Source of the DNA: Cryphonectria parasitica EP155
Lineage: Eukaryota > Ascomycota > Sordariomycetes > Diaporthales > Cryphonectriaceae
Length of the DNA stretch: 64,000 bases
NCBI RefSeq assembly: GCF_011745365.1
Contig: NW_024468919.1
Location: forward strand, 372,001-436,000
Direction of reading: 5' to 3'
A model generated the notes under the pieces. It was not told where the DNA came from, searched no databases, and worked only from the letters and a program-made list of their open reading frames with translations. Below are positions 1-11,141 of this stretch, piece after piece. How positions within the stretch are numbered: position 1 is the stretch's first letter; the number at the start of each line of letters is the position of its first letter. A program made the position numbers and the translations under genes.

Positions 1-1667
1 CGAAGTCCTACCCCAAGCGCCGCAGGTAAGCAGACATAAAATGACCAGACAGGCTGGGGTCCTTCTCCTCCGTCTTCCTCTTTTGTGGATTCTTTGTTCT
101 CTGTCTGTGTCAACATTATGATCTGTTAACAGATCTTGGATTCCTACAGGTGATTCTTTTACCGTGCTTGGAGCGTATATTGAGCGGTCCTGGCCAGCCC
201 TGTTCAGGTCCTTCGAGCAGGATTCGGTCGACCTTCTCATCTCGTATCATAAGATCACAGGAGAGAAAGTTGCGGGCCCCGAGCAGTTTCACCTGAAAGA
301 GATTGCCAACGGGCGGCTGGACGACGACGGCACCCCAGGCCCGAGCAGGCTATATCGGATCAACCGGCCCCTCCTGGCCGCGTCGATGCTGGCCCAGGCA
401 CAGGAGCTGGGCATCCAGGTCAGCTTTGGCAAGCGCGTGGTCGACTACTTCGAGGAAGAGGAGAAGGCCGGGGTGATTTTCGAGGACGGCTCAAGGCAAT
501 CTGCAGATGTCGTGGTGTCTGCTGATGGCGTGGGAACCAAATCGCACAAGCTGATCAGCGGCCACGAGGTCCGGGCCATGAACAGTGCACATTCCATTTT
601 CCGTGCTGCCTATCCCATCGAGCATGTCACGGCGGATCCAGAGCTGGCCGAGCGCTTTCCTCTGCTTGATAATGGGTATGGCCACTTTGAGCAGTGGAGG
701 GGTGAGAACCTCGTGATTGGCGTGGCAAGGTTTCCCAAGGAGATGCAGTGGTACATTACGCACAAGGTGAGATTCCCCCTCTCAAGAATCTAATGTGTTA
801 TTACAAGGACTGTTTGATGAAGAAGGAGGAGGGGGGAGGAAGAAGAGAAGTAACAGGAGCATAAATGTTTTCACTCATTAATTGTGTTGATTATTATAGG
901 ATACGGTTGGCACCTCGAAGGAATCCTGGCACAACTTTGTCACCGGGGAACAAGTGGCAACATTTCTTTCCAACTTCCCGGAAATCCCAGATGTGTTGAA
1001 GAAACTCGTCAGGACTGCGCCCAAGGACTCCGTCGTGGACTGGCAGCTGCTTTGGCGGGACCCGCAGCCGACGTGGTCCTCGCCGCTGGGCCGGGTCGTC
1101 CAGGCAGGCGACAGCGCTCATACGTTTGTTCCTTCATCCGGCAGCGGAGTCAACCAGGGACTAGAGGACGCCATCTCGATAGCCACCTGCCTGCAGCTTG
1201 GTGGTGGTACTATAAAGACGGGCATGTGGGCCAAAGTGCACAACAAGCTGAGGTGAGTTAACTACTCTCCTTCTCTCCAACAAGACAGACCAATATTTCC
1301 ACACAAATTGGCGGCTAACTTGTTTCTCTTCTTCTTCGTTTTTCTTTTTAGGTTTGAACGTGTCTCCTGCTGCCAACTGATGGGCTTCATCAACCAGAGC
1401 CACTTCCTCAAGCCTGAATGGGGCACTAATGTGCTTGCGGACCCAAAGAACTACAGACCCGAGTACGGGTGGTGGGTGCTGCGTCACAACCCAGAACGAT
1501 ACGCCTATGTCAACTATGGGAATGCATTCCGGAACCTCGTGGATGGGACGCCGTTCCAGAATACTAATATTCCTCCTGGCTACGTCTACAAGCCGTGGAC
1601 GCTCAAGGACATCTACGATACGCTGGCGGAGGGCAAGAAGCTCAAGTTTGATGGCGACTGGTCCTAG
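1..1667 (+). CDS. FAD-dependent monooxygenase, 5'-truncated by the window edge
   Basis: This is the C-terminal two thirds or more of a class A flavin monooxygenase (salicylate-hydroxylase/PHBH-like fold), which would use FAD and NAD(P)H to oxygenate a small organic substrate. Exons are read as 1-25, 150-766, 900-1252 and 1352-1667, with GT-AG introns between them; the intron ending at 149 carries a GTTAAC branch-like site. The DG motif lies in the second exon (VVVSADGVGTKSHKL). The third exon holds the FAD-ribityl GD motif (GDSAHTFVPSSGSGVNQG) followed by LEDA. The N-terminal GxGxxG dinucleotide-binding motif must lie upstream of the window. A second flavin monooxygenase follows 0.8 kb downstream on the same strand, so the two may belong to one small metabolic cluster, but no synthase gene is visible. 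The substrate cannot be told. Family call is firm; exon 1 is only 25 bases here. Confidence 0.88.
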
Positions 1668-2480
1668 ACTTTTTGTTTTGTTTTCTTTTTGTCTTTCTTT
1701 TTATCTAGCTCTCCTCTCACTTTTGTCCTTTTTGTCGTTTTCTCTCTTCTTTTTTCTTTCTTTTTTTCTCCTTTCTTTTTGCATTTTTCTTCTCCTCGTG
1801 CGAGATCTCAGCCCACGAACTTTTACTAGTATGAACTACACATTTCTGGCTCATGCTGGGGCTGGCCCTCCTTTTCGTGGTTGCATACTTTTGGCCCCTT
1901 CGTGTTCCCCTTTTACCATAGAAAAGTGAGAAGCTCAAAGGCCAGACAGAAGAATTGGCTGGAATCAAGGAGCAGAAAATCCAACACAGGATAATGACTC
2001 TTGGTCCTTGCCCAGATGAGGTTAGTTGATCCATTTTCATATGGAACCCCCTGAATAAAATAAATTCTGGGTCATGGCCAATTGTCATGACGGCGGATCA
2101 AGGATTGAATTTGAGTCCGAGTCCATCCGGGCCCGTCTTACCGGGCGGCCTCGGACAAAATATGCGAGTCACACGAAGGCATCGTTGTCCAACACTCTTT
2201 TCTCGGGCCCGAGGCAGGGGAAAACCGGGTTTTGCATAATGTTTTTGATGCTTTCTATTTCATCATGCGATGGTCCTGAATCTTGTTTGATGTGGTCTTT
2301 GAAATAAGGTACATAAGCCACCATTTCCCCCTGCTCAAGCACTCGTCATGGAACTCGGTCAGTTGCTATCAATTACTTTCATAGTATAATTACTGAGAAC
2401 TCTCGAAGCAGAATCCCAATTTTCTTTATTCACCACCAAGCCTTGTTCATCCTCCATAGCCTGCCCACCACAACAGCAGA
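1668..2480. other. Intergenic, 3' region of one FAD monooxygenase and promoter of the next
   Basis: The first about 130 bases after the stop codon are strongly T/C-rich (runs of TTTCTTTTT). I see no convincing coding exon or RNA gene in the rest. Confidence 0.5.
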
Positions 2481-3758
2481 ATGTCCAACAACCTCCGCGT
2501 CCTCGTCGTGGGGGCATCCATCGCAGGCCCCACAGCGGCATACTGGTTCGCCAGGGCCGGCGCCCAAGTCACGATCATCGAGCGCTTCCCTCACCTCCGC
2601 AAGGGCGGCCACAACGTCGACCTCCGCACATCAGGCCTGACAGTGATGCGCCGGATGTCAGGCATGGAGCCCGCCGTGCGCGCCGTGCTGCACGACATGG
2701 AGGGCCTCAGCTTCGTGCGCGACGACGGCTCCCCCTTTGCCGTGATGCGGGCGACGGGCGACCCGAACGCGCAGTCGGTGGTGTCGGACTACGAGATCTT
2801 CCGCGGCGACCTCGCGCAGGTGCTGTACGACCTGACCAAGGACGACGACCGCATCACGTACGTCTTTGGCGAGCAGGTGCGGGCCATCCAGCAGCACCAG
2901 GGGCGGGCCCAGGCCACGGTCGAGTTTGCAAACGGGCTGCCGGCAGCCGAGTTCGACCTGGTCGTGGCCTGCGACGGGGCGACGTCGCGCACGCGGGCCA
3001 TCGGGCTGGGCTGCGGCGTGCGGGACCACATGGTGCCGCTCAACAGCTGGGCGGCCTTCTTCACCATCGGCGAGGATCTGCTGCGCGGCGGCAAGGTCGG
3101 CAAGGCGTACAGCACCGTGGGCGGGCGGTTCGTGGCGATCGGGCCGGACCCGGCGGGCGGCAGCAAGGTTGGGTTCATGGGCATCAAGCCGCGCGACGGG
3201 ACAGACGCGACGCTGGCGTTTCGCGAGGCTGCTAAAAAGGGCGAGGGCGCGCTCAAGGCCTACATGGCCGAGCGGTTCCGCGGCGCCGGCTGGAAGGCCG
3301 ATGTGGTCGTGGACGGCATGATGAAGGCCGAGGACTTTTACGCCAGCGAGCTTGTGCAGGTCAAGGCGCCGACCCTGTCCAACGGCCGGTTCGTCCTCGT
3401 GGGCGACGCGGGCTATGCCCCTGGGCCGACGGGGTGCGGGACCAGCCTGGCGCTGACGGGCGCGTACGTCCTGGCCGGCGAGATCAACAGGCACAAGGGC
3501 GACGTCGATGCTGGTCTCAGGGCTTATGAGGAGCGCATGCGGCCCATCATTGAGGATATGCAAAAGATCCCACCGGGGGTGCCTGGGATCATGGCGCCAC
3601 AGACGGCCTGGGGGATCTGGGTGCGGAATACCCTGTTTATGGTCGTGGCCTGGGCCATGAAGTTCAAGAGGGTTTTTGCCTGGGCTAGTCGGTCGTTTGC
3701 CAGCTCGTTTGGAGGGGACAAGTATAATCTTCCAGAGTATGAGTGGCAGAGGTCATGA
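2481..3758 (+). CDS. FAD-dependent monooxygenase (TetX/PHBH-like), single exon
   Basis: An intact 425-residue class A flavin monooxygenase with no intron. The N-terminal Rossmann motif GASIAG is at residues 11-16, preceded by the hydrophobic strand LRVLVV and followed by an acidic residue ending the second strand (TIIERF). The DG motif appears as VVACDGATSRTR near residue 165, and the GD motif as LVGDAGYAPGPTGCG near residue 308. A hydrophobic segment near residues 375-390 (TLFMVVAWAMKF) is usual for this fungal subgroup and may contact a membrane or lipophilic substrate. The start is the first ATG and follows a C/A-rich leader. The gene has very GC-rich third positions compared with the AT-rich middle of the window. 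It sits in tandem with the truncated monooxygenase. Substrate and pathway are unknown. Confidence 0.93.
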   Translation: MSNNLRVLVVGASIAGPTAAYWFARAGAQVTIIERFPHLRKGGHNVDLRTSGLTVMRRMSGMEPAVRAVLHDMEGLSFVRDDGSPFAVMRATGDPNAQSVVSDYEIFRGDLAQVLYDLTKDDDRITYVFGEQVRAIQQHQGRAQATVEFANGLPAAEFDLVVACDGATSRTRAIGLGCGVRDHMVPLNSWAAFFTIGEDLLRGGKVGKAYSTVGGRFVAIGPDPAGGSKVGFMGIKPRDGTDATLAFREAAKKGEGALKAYMAERFRGAGWKADVVVDGMMKAEDFYASELVQVKAPTLSNGRFVLVGDAGYAPGPTGCGTSLALTGAYVLAGEINRHKGDVDAGLRAYEERMRPIIEDMQKIPPGVPGIMAPQTAWGIWVRNTLFMVVAWAMKFKRVFAWASRSFASSFGGDKYNLPEYEWQRS

Positions 3759-4771
3759 AGGGAGGATTGTGGCCTGAGAGCATTCGAGGTGTGTGTGTGT
3801 GTGTGTGTTTGGAGCAGAAGCATGCTGTATCTGATTGTGCAGCTGTATAATATTATTCACTAGGACTCCAATACTATGATTCCCCACTGGGGTATTCTTT
3901 CCCCTCACGGCAATGGTCCACTTGTTTGAGATCTCCCAGAGATCTTGCGCGATGTTGTGGAGTTGCTGCGATATGGAATTCAGTTGAACAGGTGACATAA
4001 TTCTCGTACACATCAGAACCACTTTGCCTAGCTTCTGAGGGCAAAAGAGCACAATCTCAAACTCACCAGTGGTCATAGACAATGAACGAGCGCTTGAGTT
4101 GGTTCGGGTTTTCCGTCACGAGCGGCAAACAGCAAACAAAAACACCAAGATCAACGGAGCGTAGTGCCCATTCTCGTCTTCCTCTCCGGCACAGGTCCAC
4201 CGAGCCAGATCCACAAAATAAGCTATCATTTAGCAGCGGCTACAAGTAGCACGATAAGGCATCATCCACAAGCCTAAGTCCTTGGACTGCCAAGTCTGAC
4301 GGACAAATCAAGCCTCTGGCAAAATTAAGCTCAGAGTATTGGCGTGGCCTCACTGTCTACAGATGACAGTTAGACCATGCACCAGCGTATTCACCGTCCC
4401 ACTGCCGTGTTTGGCTTGTCTGTAATAGTTTTAGGCTCCCTTGCAACCACGAACTTGAGCCATTCTCATGGGAGGAAAAACACAATTGGGGGCGTTCGTT
4501 GGCCCACTTAGCCCTCTCCTCTAGAGTGACACTGCTGCAATGTATGACATCCTCACTTGAGCCAGGGATTGTCCCACAGTGACAGACCGCTGGGTCATCT
4601 TATTTTACGCACTACCAACCTTTTCAACGACCCTGGACTGATGATTGGTTGCAGGTTTCATTCAACCGTGAAGATGGAAAGGCATCAAGGTGTGGGTGTG
4701 GAAAAGGTGAAGGACTGGAATGGGTCTAAACCCTCGCTAACTCAGCCCTGTGTTGTTACATACTACTGTAC

Positions 4772-4788
4772 GGTACTACGGTAGTACC
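4772..4788. repeat. Inverted repeat with GGTACTA arms
   Basis: GGTACTA and TAGTACC are separated by three bases, giving 7-base inverted arms. It resembles the palindromes near 5.73 kb and 9.66 kb. A regulatory role is only a guess. Confidence 0.5.
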
Positions 4789-5604
4789 AAACTGCACACA
4801 CCCTTGGGTGAGTGATCGTCCAAAGTCTGTGTATGGTTCGTTCCAGCAGCACGTCCGCATGGCTTAGAGGAGGCTTAAGAGCTGCAGTGAACTCATTTTT
4901 GGGGAAGGAGGGGGGGGGGGAGGTGTGCATATGTGTGTGCATGTGTGTGTGTGTGTCTATTTTGGTCCAGGTAGTTGTAGCAATGAAAGAGAAAAAAGAA
5001 GAAAAAAAGAAGAAAAGAAAACAGAGGAAAAGGAAAACCGTTGTCATGTGAGCCAAACGCTGTGCGTTGCAATCTGAAGGCTCAAGTGCATTTCTTATGC
5101 TTAGAGACACGGAGATTGCAAGCAACCATTTCAATCTTGATGGAAATTAGCCATATAATGGAAATCCTAATCTTCAGCATTGAAAGAGTACAAAAGTTTG
5201 GCAATAGTATACATTCTCTCGGTGATGGGGAAAGATCCTTTGAGAAGAAATAATTTAGGTTTAAAAAAAGTACGAGTCGGGCTCGGTTTCAAAACATGGT
5301 TATCACTACCGAGGCACACGCTTGTACAGTACGTACTTTGGCCCTCCACTTGTGGCCCACCCCCCCCCCGGAACCCTGCCGGACCTTGGCCGTTGCTCGG
5401 ATTCCCCAGATTCTTTCTTGCCCCGGGTTCCATTCCCCCACCTGACCAGGGATCTTACATTCCTCGTATCCTCTGTGATTGACTGTGTATCCTTTGTGAT
5501 CTTGTCATACCTCGTGTTGTTTCCTGTCCAGCAGTCATTTGAATTTCTCATCATCCTCCCTGTACGATCCTCAGTCTTTTTCCTCTTCCCTCTATTTTTC
5601 TTGC

Positions 5605-5639
<35 letters not shown>

Positions 5640-5722
5640 TTCTCGGTCATTTGGTCCTTTCAAGGCTCTGGGACGCTGGTCCCTGGCAGATGACAGGGGT
5701 GACTTACATTGTACTAGCGGCA

Positions 5723-5758
5723 ATACTACGTAGTATGTACTGTAGTCTGTAGTACTAC
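5723..5758. repeat. Tandem TAC/GTA palindromes
   Basis: A perfect 14-base palindrome ATACTACGTAGTAT (5723-5736) is followed within 13 bases by a second perfect palindrome GTAGTACTAC (5749-5758). They lie about 0.8 kb upstream of the MFS start codon and could be binding sites for a dimeric regulator or just repeat sequence. Confidence 0.55.
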
Positions 5759-6505
5759 TACCCAAGAATGTATCAGTACGGCGGTGGCAAGCGTTCGGAA
5801 AGTCGGCTGGCAAAAAGAAGGGAAACGGGAAACCAGTGCGCAGGATGGATGGGCGTAGTACCAACTAGACACAGACTCACTTGCTCTCTTTTCTCTGAGA
5901 CTTCCTCTTAGAGAGAGACACGCATACACACACACACACACAACAAGCAACGAGGCAGGATCCAGTTCCCTGGCGGTCAGAAACTCGCGTCCGCGGGGGT
6001 GGATGCGGCCCCAGCCCCAAACCCCAACCAACCCGCTTCTCCTACCCCAGCTTTGACCAAGGCCTTCCCCAGCTCGTACCCCAACCTTTTTATGCACCAA
6101 TCAGAGCGTCCCGCTTGAGACAGCAGAGAACCCCTCCCACCAGTAATCATTGGTGCGCTTGCGTAGGATCGCTAGTGTCATGGAGGGCTTGCCTGCTTGG
6201 TCCGGCCCGATTAGGAACGCGCGAACATTAGACCTCGTGGTCTGGCATCCTGGCGCCAAGGCCTGCGCTGGGCGATGTAACAACAAAGAGTGAGTATCTT
6301 ATAAGATCCCTCGTCTGGCCCGCCTTCTTGTGCTCCCTCCTGCAGCTTGCAGCAGCTGCTTGCTTGTTGGTGCCACATGCATTGATCTGGTCCAGTCAGT
6401 CTCTCGTCCTGCCTCTGCTGCCTGCAGTAGTTTCCAAATCCCCCAGTACGAACGAGTACAGAAGAGAGACGAGAGAGAAAGAACGAGAGAAGCAGGAAGA
6501 AGCAG

Positions 6506-6547
6506 GAGGAAGAAGAAGAAGAAGAAGAAGAAGAAGAAGAAGAGAAG
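6506..6547 (+). repeat. (AGA)n microsatellite in the MFS 5' leader
   Basis: About twelve AGA units, slightly interrupted, lie 25-70 bases before the MFS start codon and so are probably transcribed in its 5' untranslated region. Length variation between strains would be expected. Confidence 0.75.
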
Positions 6548-6573
6548 AGTAGACAGAAAAGACAGAAGACATC

Positions 6574-8627
6574 ATGTCGTCCGTTCCTGTCGACCCGGAG
6601 AAGGAGGTGCGGCCCAACAACGAGACGGTCACGGCCGACGAGCTCAGAGAAAATGATCATGATCTCAATGAGAAGGAGGATGTCCTCCACTCTGAAGTCC
6701 TGGGCAACCAGGACCTCATGAACGAGGCCGTCAACGGTGAGGACCGCCAGCACGAGCAAACCCTCTGGGGAGCCGTCCAGGACCATCCCATGGCCTGCGT
6801 GTGGGCTTTCATCTTCTGCTTTACAATTGTCAGTAAACATTCTCCCTCTGCACCTTTTTCCCTACTTCTCTCATAATCTCATGCAAGATCTTGGCTAATA
6901 TTTATGTTACGCCTTCTATCAGGTCATGGAGTCGTTCGACATGTTCCTGAACGGTAACTTCGTCGCCCTTCCCGCCTTTCAAAATAGATACGGTGTCACG
7001 AGCGGCGACGCAAAGGTCATCCCCACCAAGTGGCAGAGTGCCCTCTTCCAGGCCGGCCAGTGTGGTGCTTTTGTCGGCGTCTTCCTCGCCGGCCCCATCA
7101 CCAACCGTATCGGCTACCGCTGGACCACCATCGTGGGCCTCATCCTCATGAACGCCACCATTTTCATTTCTTTCTTTGTAAGTATTTGGATAGGGAAAGA
7201 AAAAGAAGAAAAAACCCATTCCATGTTTTACTTGTTGGTCTGACGCAGAAAACCATCTAACATTGAGATAAAAGGCCGATTCGCTCCCCGCACTCGTCAT
7301 CGGACAGGCGTTTGAGGGTGTCCCCTGGGGTTTCTTCATTGCCAACTCTCCCGCCTACGCCAGCGAAGTGGTCCCTCTCGCCCTCCGAGGCGCTTGCACG
7401 GCCACACTGCAGATGAGTTGGTCCATTGGCGGTATCATTGTCGCCGCTGCCACCTACGGCTACAACCAGCGGAACGACGAGTGGGCCTGGCGAGTCCCCT
7501 TGGCCCTGCAGTGGATCTTCCCTGTAAGTCACTCCATCCTTCTCTTCTGTTACATTCTGAAGACCCCCCCCCCCCCCAAAATATGAAGACTGACCTCTCC
7601 TGTTGTTCCTTCACAGACCCCGCTCTTGATCCTCATCTTCCTCGCTCCCGAGTCCCCTTGGTGGCTGATGCGCCGCGGGCGCAAGCAGGAGGCCCTCCGC
7701 TCCGTCGAGCGCCTCGGCCGCAAGTCCAGACAGAACCCCCATGAGCAACTTGCCATGATCGAGCGGACCATCGAGATCGAGGCCCAGATGGGTGGCACCC
7801 CAACCCTTCTCGATCTTTTCAAGGGCACCGACCTGAGGCGGACCACCATCACCTGCTTGATGTATGCCTCGCAGAACTTTGCCGGCAACCTGATTGCCAA
7901 CCAGGCCACCTTCTTCTTTGAGCGTGAGTAGCACTCTCCTCCTTGCCCTCCACCTCGTCCTGCACTGCACCCCCCGACCCTCCTCCCAGCTGGGATAGTA
8001 TTATGTTGAGTCCAAAAGACTGACCCCCTTCTTCCTTCTTCCACAGAGGCTGGCATTTCGAGCGACTTTGCTTTCAAGCTGAACCTGATCAACTCGTGCC
8101 TCCAATTCGTGGCCAACGCGGGCTCCTGGTTCCTCTCGGGCTGGTTCGGCCGCCGCACCATCTACCTCTGGGGCACGGCCACCAACATCACCTTCCTCTT
8201 CATCCTGGGTATCTGCGCCTCGGTGCCGCAGACCCACGCGACCAACTACGCCCAGGCCGTGCTCGGAATCATCATCTCCTTCGTCTTCGCCGGCACCCTG
8301 GGCCCCATCAGCTACTCCATCATCGCCGAGACCTCGTCCGTCCGCCTGCGCGCCCTGAGCACCGGTGTCGGCCGCGCGGCCTACTACGTCGCCGAGATCC
8401 CCATGATCTTCCTCGCCTCCCAGATGCTCAACTCCACCGGCTGGAACCTGGCCGGCAAGTGCGGCTATGTCTGGGGCAGCACCGCCGTCGTCTGCTGGGT
8501 CATGGCCTACTTCTTCCTGCCCGAGCTCAAGCACCGCTCCTACCGTGAGCTGGACATCCTGTTCAACCGCAGAGTCCCCGCCAGGAAGTTCAAGAGCACC
8601 GTCATCGACGTCAAGGACAACGAGTAA
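6574..8627 (+). CDS. MFS sugar transporter (alpha-glucoside/maltose permease type)
   Basis: A 12-TM sugar:proton symporter of the major facilitator superfamily, plasma membrane, most like fungal maltose/alpha-glucoside permeases. Exons are 6574-6828, 6923-7177, 7275-7523, 7617-7923 and 8047-8627; phases add up to 548 residues, normal for the family. The first donor is GTCAGT rather than GTAAGT. Visible marks are an acidic, hydrophilic N-terminus of about 70 residues, the loop after TM2 (AGPITNRIGYRW, family G-R-x-G pattern), PESPWWL after TM6 and the second-half loop SGWFGRRT after TM8. The ETSSVRLRA segment matches the conserved E-x(3)-R-R/K-type loop near TM10. The third intron contains a run of about 13 C. 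Related permeases are often regulated by carbon source, but nothing here proves this. The exact sugar is not readable from sequence. Confidence 0.93.
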
Positions 8628-9988
8628 AAGAAGAGGCGGTCGGCGGCGTGCGGTATGTATGCATGGATACATGTATGCATTCGTTCGTAGTCGGGCAGGG
8701 CAATGAAGTTTCTATATATACTAGAGCAAAAGAAAAAGTCCCTGTACCCTTTTCTTGTACCTCGATCATGGACGTCTGGAGGAGAGCTTTCTTTTCTTCT
8801 TTCAATTATATCCTCCTAGGGTATGTTTTACACTTGCTCAAGGCCCAAGCTGTACTCTGATGGCTTTTGTTTAGACTTGCCCAGGCTGGAAATACAGATT
8901 TTATGACATTCAATCCGGAGACTGTTCACTCGACTACTGATGACATGACTTGTACTGTATTGCATGCTGCTTTCTTCATCATGAATGCCCAACGTGTTGG
9001 GGTCGGGGAATTTGCTAACCTTGACCTCTTGATCTGTTCAGAATCACCTTGTGAAAGCATCTAATTCTTCTCTCCTCGGATTGTTATCTAGTCTATTCTT
9101 CCAATGCTCGCAAAAGACCTGTCCCCCCTGCCCTCCACCTCCGCCCCAGTTTGGTTTATAGACCCACGGTGAGACGAGAAATACTGGTTCTAATGCGAGC
9201 ACCGACGCGAGAATACATCTTCTCGCCTTTCTTTACCGAGGCCAAGTCCGACGCCACCGGGGGATACGGCTTATGCAGCCGAAGCTCAACTGGCCACCGC
9301 TGGCTGGCTGCCAATCGTGTCAGCAGTCAGGTTGGTTTTATGGATTTCTCGACCAAGTTCGATCTGAACCACATCCGAAAAGCATGCCCTTCGTCGACAA
9401 CGTGTATCTTGCTTAGGACGTTCAGGATTGTGTGGACTTTAGCAAGGATGCTGGGGGAGTGGTCGGTGAAAGAAGATCTAGCAGCCGGCTGTGCGAGAAG
9501 CAATGAGAGCGGGGCAATGTATCCAGTTATGCAGTTGTGGAAGAAGGGTAGGCCAGTCATACAAAAAGGAAGGACTGAGTAAATACTCCCTTCACTCGAG
9601 CCCTGCAACCAGCTCTCTCTTAGCTACAGCACCAGACAGCTTCAGCCGGCCTACTACTACTACCATAGTACTGGGTTAGCGCCCTTGCCCCGGCCAGACA
9701 GTGCTCTAGAGTAGTACTGAAACATCATGTTGCCGAGGAAGCTAGAGCACGCGGTCTTTCCTAAAGAAGGCTCTGAGGTTTTGTGGTCTCGTACACAAGA
9801 TGACATCATGAGTAAACCTCTCCCTTGTAAGCTCCTTCTAAAGGTGATGTTTTAAGAAGCGGACTACCTCCTTCCTTTGCACCCAACATACACCACCTCA
9901 GTCATCCTTCCACAATCTCCTTCTTCGTCTTCTTCTCCTCTCGTCAAGAACACCTACTTCCAATTCACCCCTCAACTCCCCACTCAAC
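8628..9988. other. Intergenic between MFS transporter and small hydrophilic protein
   Basis: No supported gene. A further TACTACTACTACCATAGTAC element at about 9652-9671 and AGTAGTACT at about 9711-9719 echo the palindromes upstream of the transporter. The last 100 bases are C/T-rich and look like the 5' leader of the next gene. Confidence 0.45.
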
Positions 9989-10471
9989 ATGTCCGGATCC
10001 TCCAGTGTCGGAAACGCCGCCGTCTATGAGGCAGGCGACCAGCGCAACGCCCCCGCGTCTCAGAAGCAAGACGACCAGGCCGAACGCTACGAGGAGGGCA
10101 AGGAACACTCCCACAAGGAAAATGATTCCAGTAAGATATCGCCCATGCATGCACACAAACTCTCTCTCCGAGAATACAATGCTACACGGAAGCTCACAAA
10201 AGGGACACGTTGGGGGAGGAAAACAGAGGACGAGCGCAGCATAGCCAACCGTCTTGCGGCTGCTCATGACCAGAACGACCCCAACGATGGCAGCGGCAAG
10301 AAGAAGACGGCCGAGCAGATCGCCGGCGAGCACGACCCCACCGCCCCGGCCAAGATGCACGGCAATGAGCCGTCCAGAGGCGCCAAGATCGACAAGGCCA
10401 TTGAGGACGAGGAGGCCGAGCTCCTGAGGCGGAAGGATGAGAGCCAGGCCGCCAAGAAGAAGAATCACTAG
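9989..10471 (+). CDS. Small highly hydrophilic fungal protein of unknown function
   Basis: Two exons are proposed, 9989-10130 and 10227-10471, giving 128 residues. The 96-base intron (GTAAGA to ACAG) keeps the frame open, so an unspliced 160-residue reading is also possible. The protein has almost no hydrophobic segments and is rich in D, E, K, N, Q and H, with no signal peptide or membrane segment, which suggests an intrinsically disordered soluble protein. The C-terminal half carries the block KMHGNEPSRGAKID followed by an acidic then basic helix (EDEEAELLRRKDE). I recognise this block as recurring in small uncharacterised fungal proteins, but no function is known to me. The strong promoter-like C/T leader would fit good expression. 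Treat it as a conserved hypothetical. Confidence 0.75.
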   Translation: MSGSSSVGNAAVYEAGDQRNAPASQKQDDQAERYEEGKEHSHKENDSSKISPMHAHKLSLREYNATRKLTKGTRWGRKTEDERSIANRLAAAHDQNDPNDGSGKKKTAEQIAGEHDPTAPAKMHGNEPSRGAKIDKAIEDEEAELLRRKDESQAAKKKNH

Positions 10472-11141
10472 TTGGCCCGGCTGTGAGAATCAGCATCGGA
10501 TCTGTACATGAGGGATCTCTACTTAAGTCAGAACGGCAAGACATTGTAATGAAACTTGGTATTTTTATTTTTTGAGGAGTATGTGTGGATTCGAGATTGA
10601 TATCCGTTGATACTGTGACTGGAATGAGTAAGTCCACCCCAGAGAGAATGTGCCGTTCGTCTCTTGTCTTGTGCCCGGCAGTCTGGCTACTGAATGATCT
10701 CTGGGCCGCCGTCACGCAGCTGCTCCCTCGCTGCAGACGCCATCCTCCAGGCCCCACCCTTTAGAAGAACTGTTCTTAAGTGTACCGGTTAACGTACTCA
10801 AGTAGCAGAATTTGCAACGCCGCTTGATAATGCTGCTTTTCGCAGGCTGGCCACTAGCTATTGGTGACCTTCTTGGCGCTGCTCCTTACACTCAAAAATT
10901 AGATCACAGATACCTGCTAGATTCCCTCGGAATTTCCAATTCCCACGAAACCACATCTCTTCCAGTGGACCTAGCATCATGAGAAGAAGGGAGGGCGAAA
11001 ACCTCCGCATGAATGAGAGCGGGATAGTTCGACCGTCGGCGTCACCCACTTGATGTGAAATGTTTTGGCAAAGTCCACTACATGTCATCCAGCAGCACAA
11101 GGGCATGTCGACTCGGTCTGTACTTCGCCGTCTTGATCTTC
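10472..11141. other. Intergenic, 3' ends of convergent genes
   Basis: The small hydrophilic gene (plus) and the CVNH gene (minus) converge here. I see no additional exon. Confidence 0.45.

Larger units (their letters stand above)
3759..6573. other. 2.8-kb intergenic region with microsatellites and GTAC palindromes
   Basis: No open frame here looks like a real protein. The region holds (GT)n at about 3790-3808 and 4935-4956, (CT)n at about 5609-5636 and (CA)n at about 5925-5942. A purine-rich tract lies at 4985-5040 and several GTAC/TACTAC palindromes occur (listed separately). The last several hundred bases are probably promoter and 5' leader of the sugar transporter. Confidence 0.5.

Noticed and set aside
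2658..3563. Long open frame antisense to the second FAD monooxygenase
   Set aside because: It is a mirror frame produced by the very GC-rich codon use of the gene on the other strand; its product has no domain and is Arg/Ala/Gly-rich.
8001..8672. Antisense open frame across the last exon of the sugar transporter
   Set aside because: It is composed mostly of Gly/Asp/Glu/Ala runs, again a shadow of the GC-rich sense gene.
9151..9582. 143-codon plus-strand open frame between the transporter and the small hydrophilic gene
   Set aside because: No domain, no leader or splice signals, and composition like neighbouring intergenic DNA.
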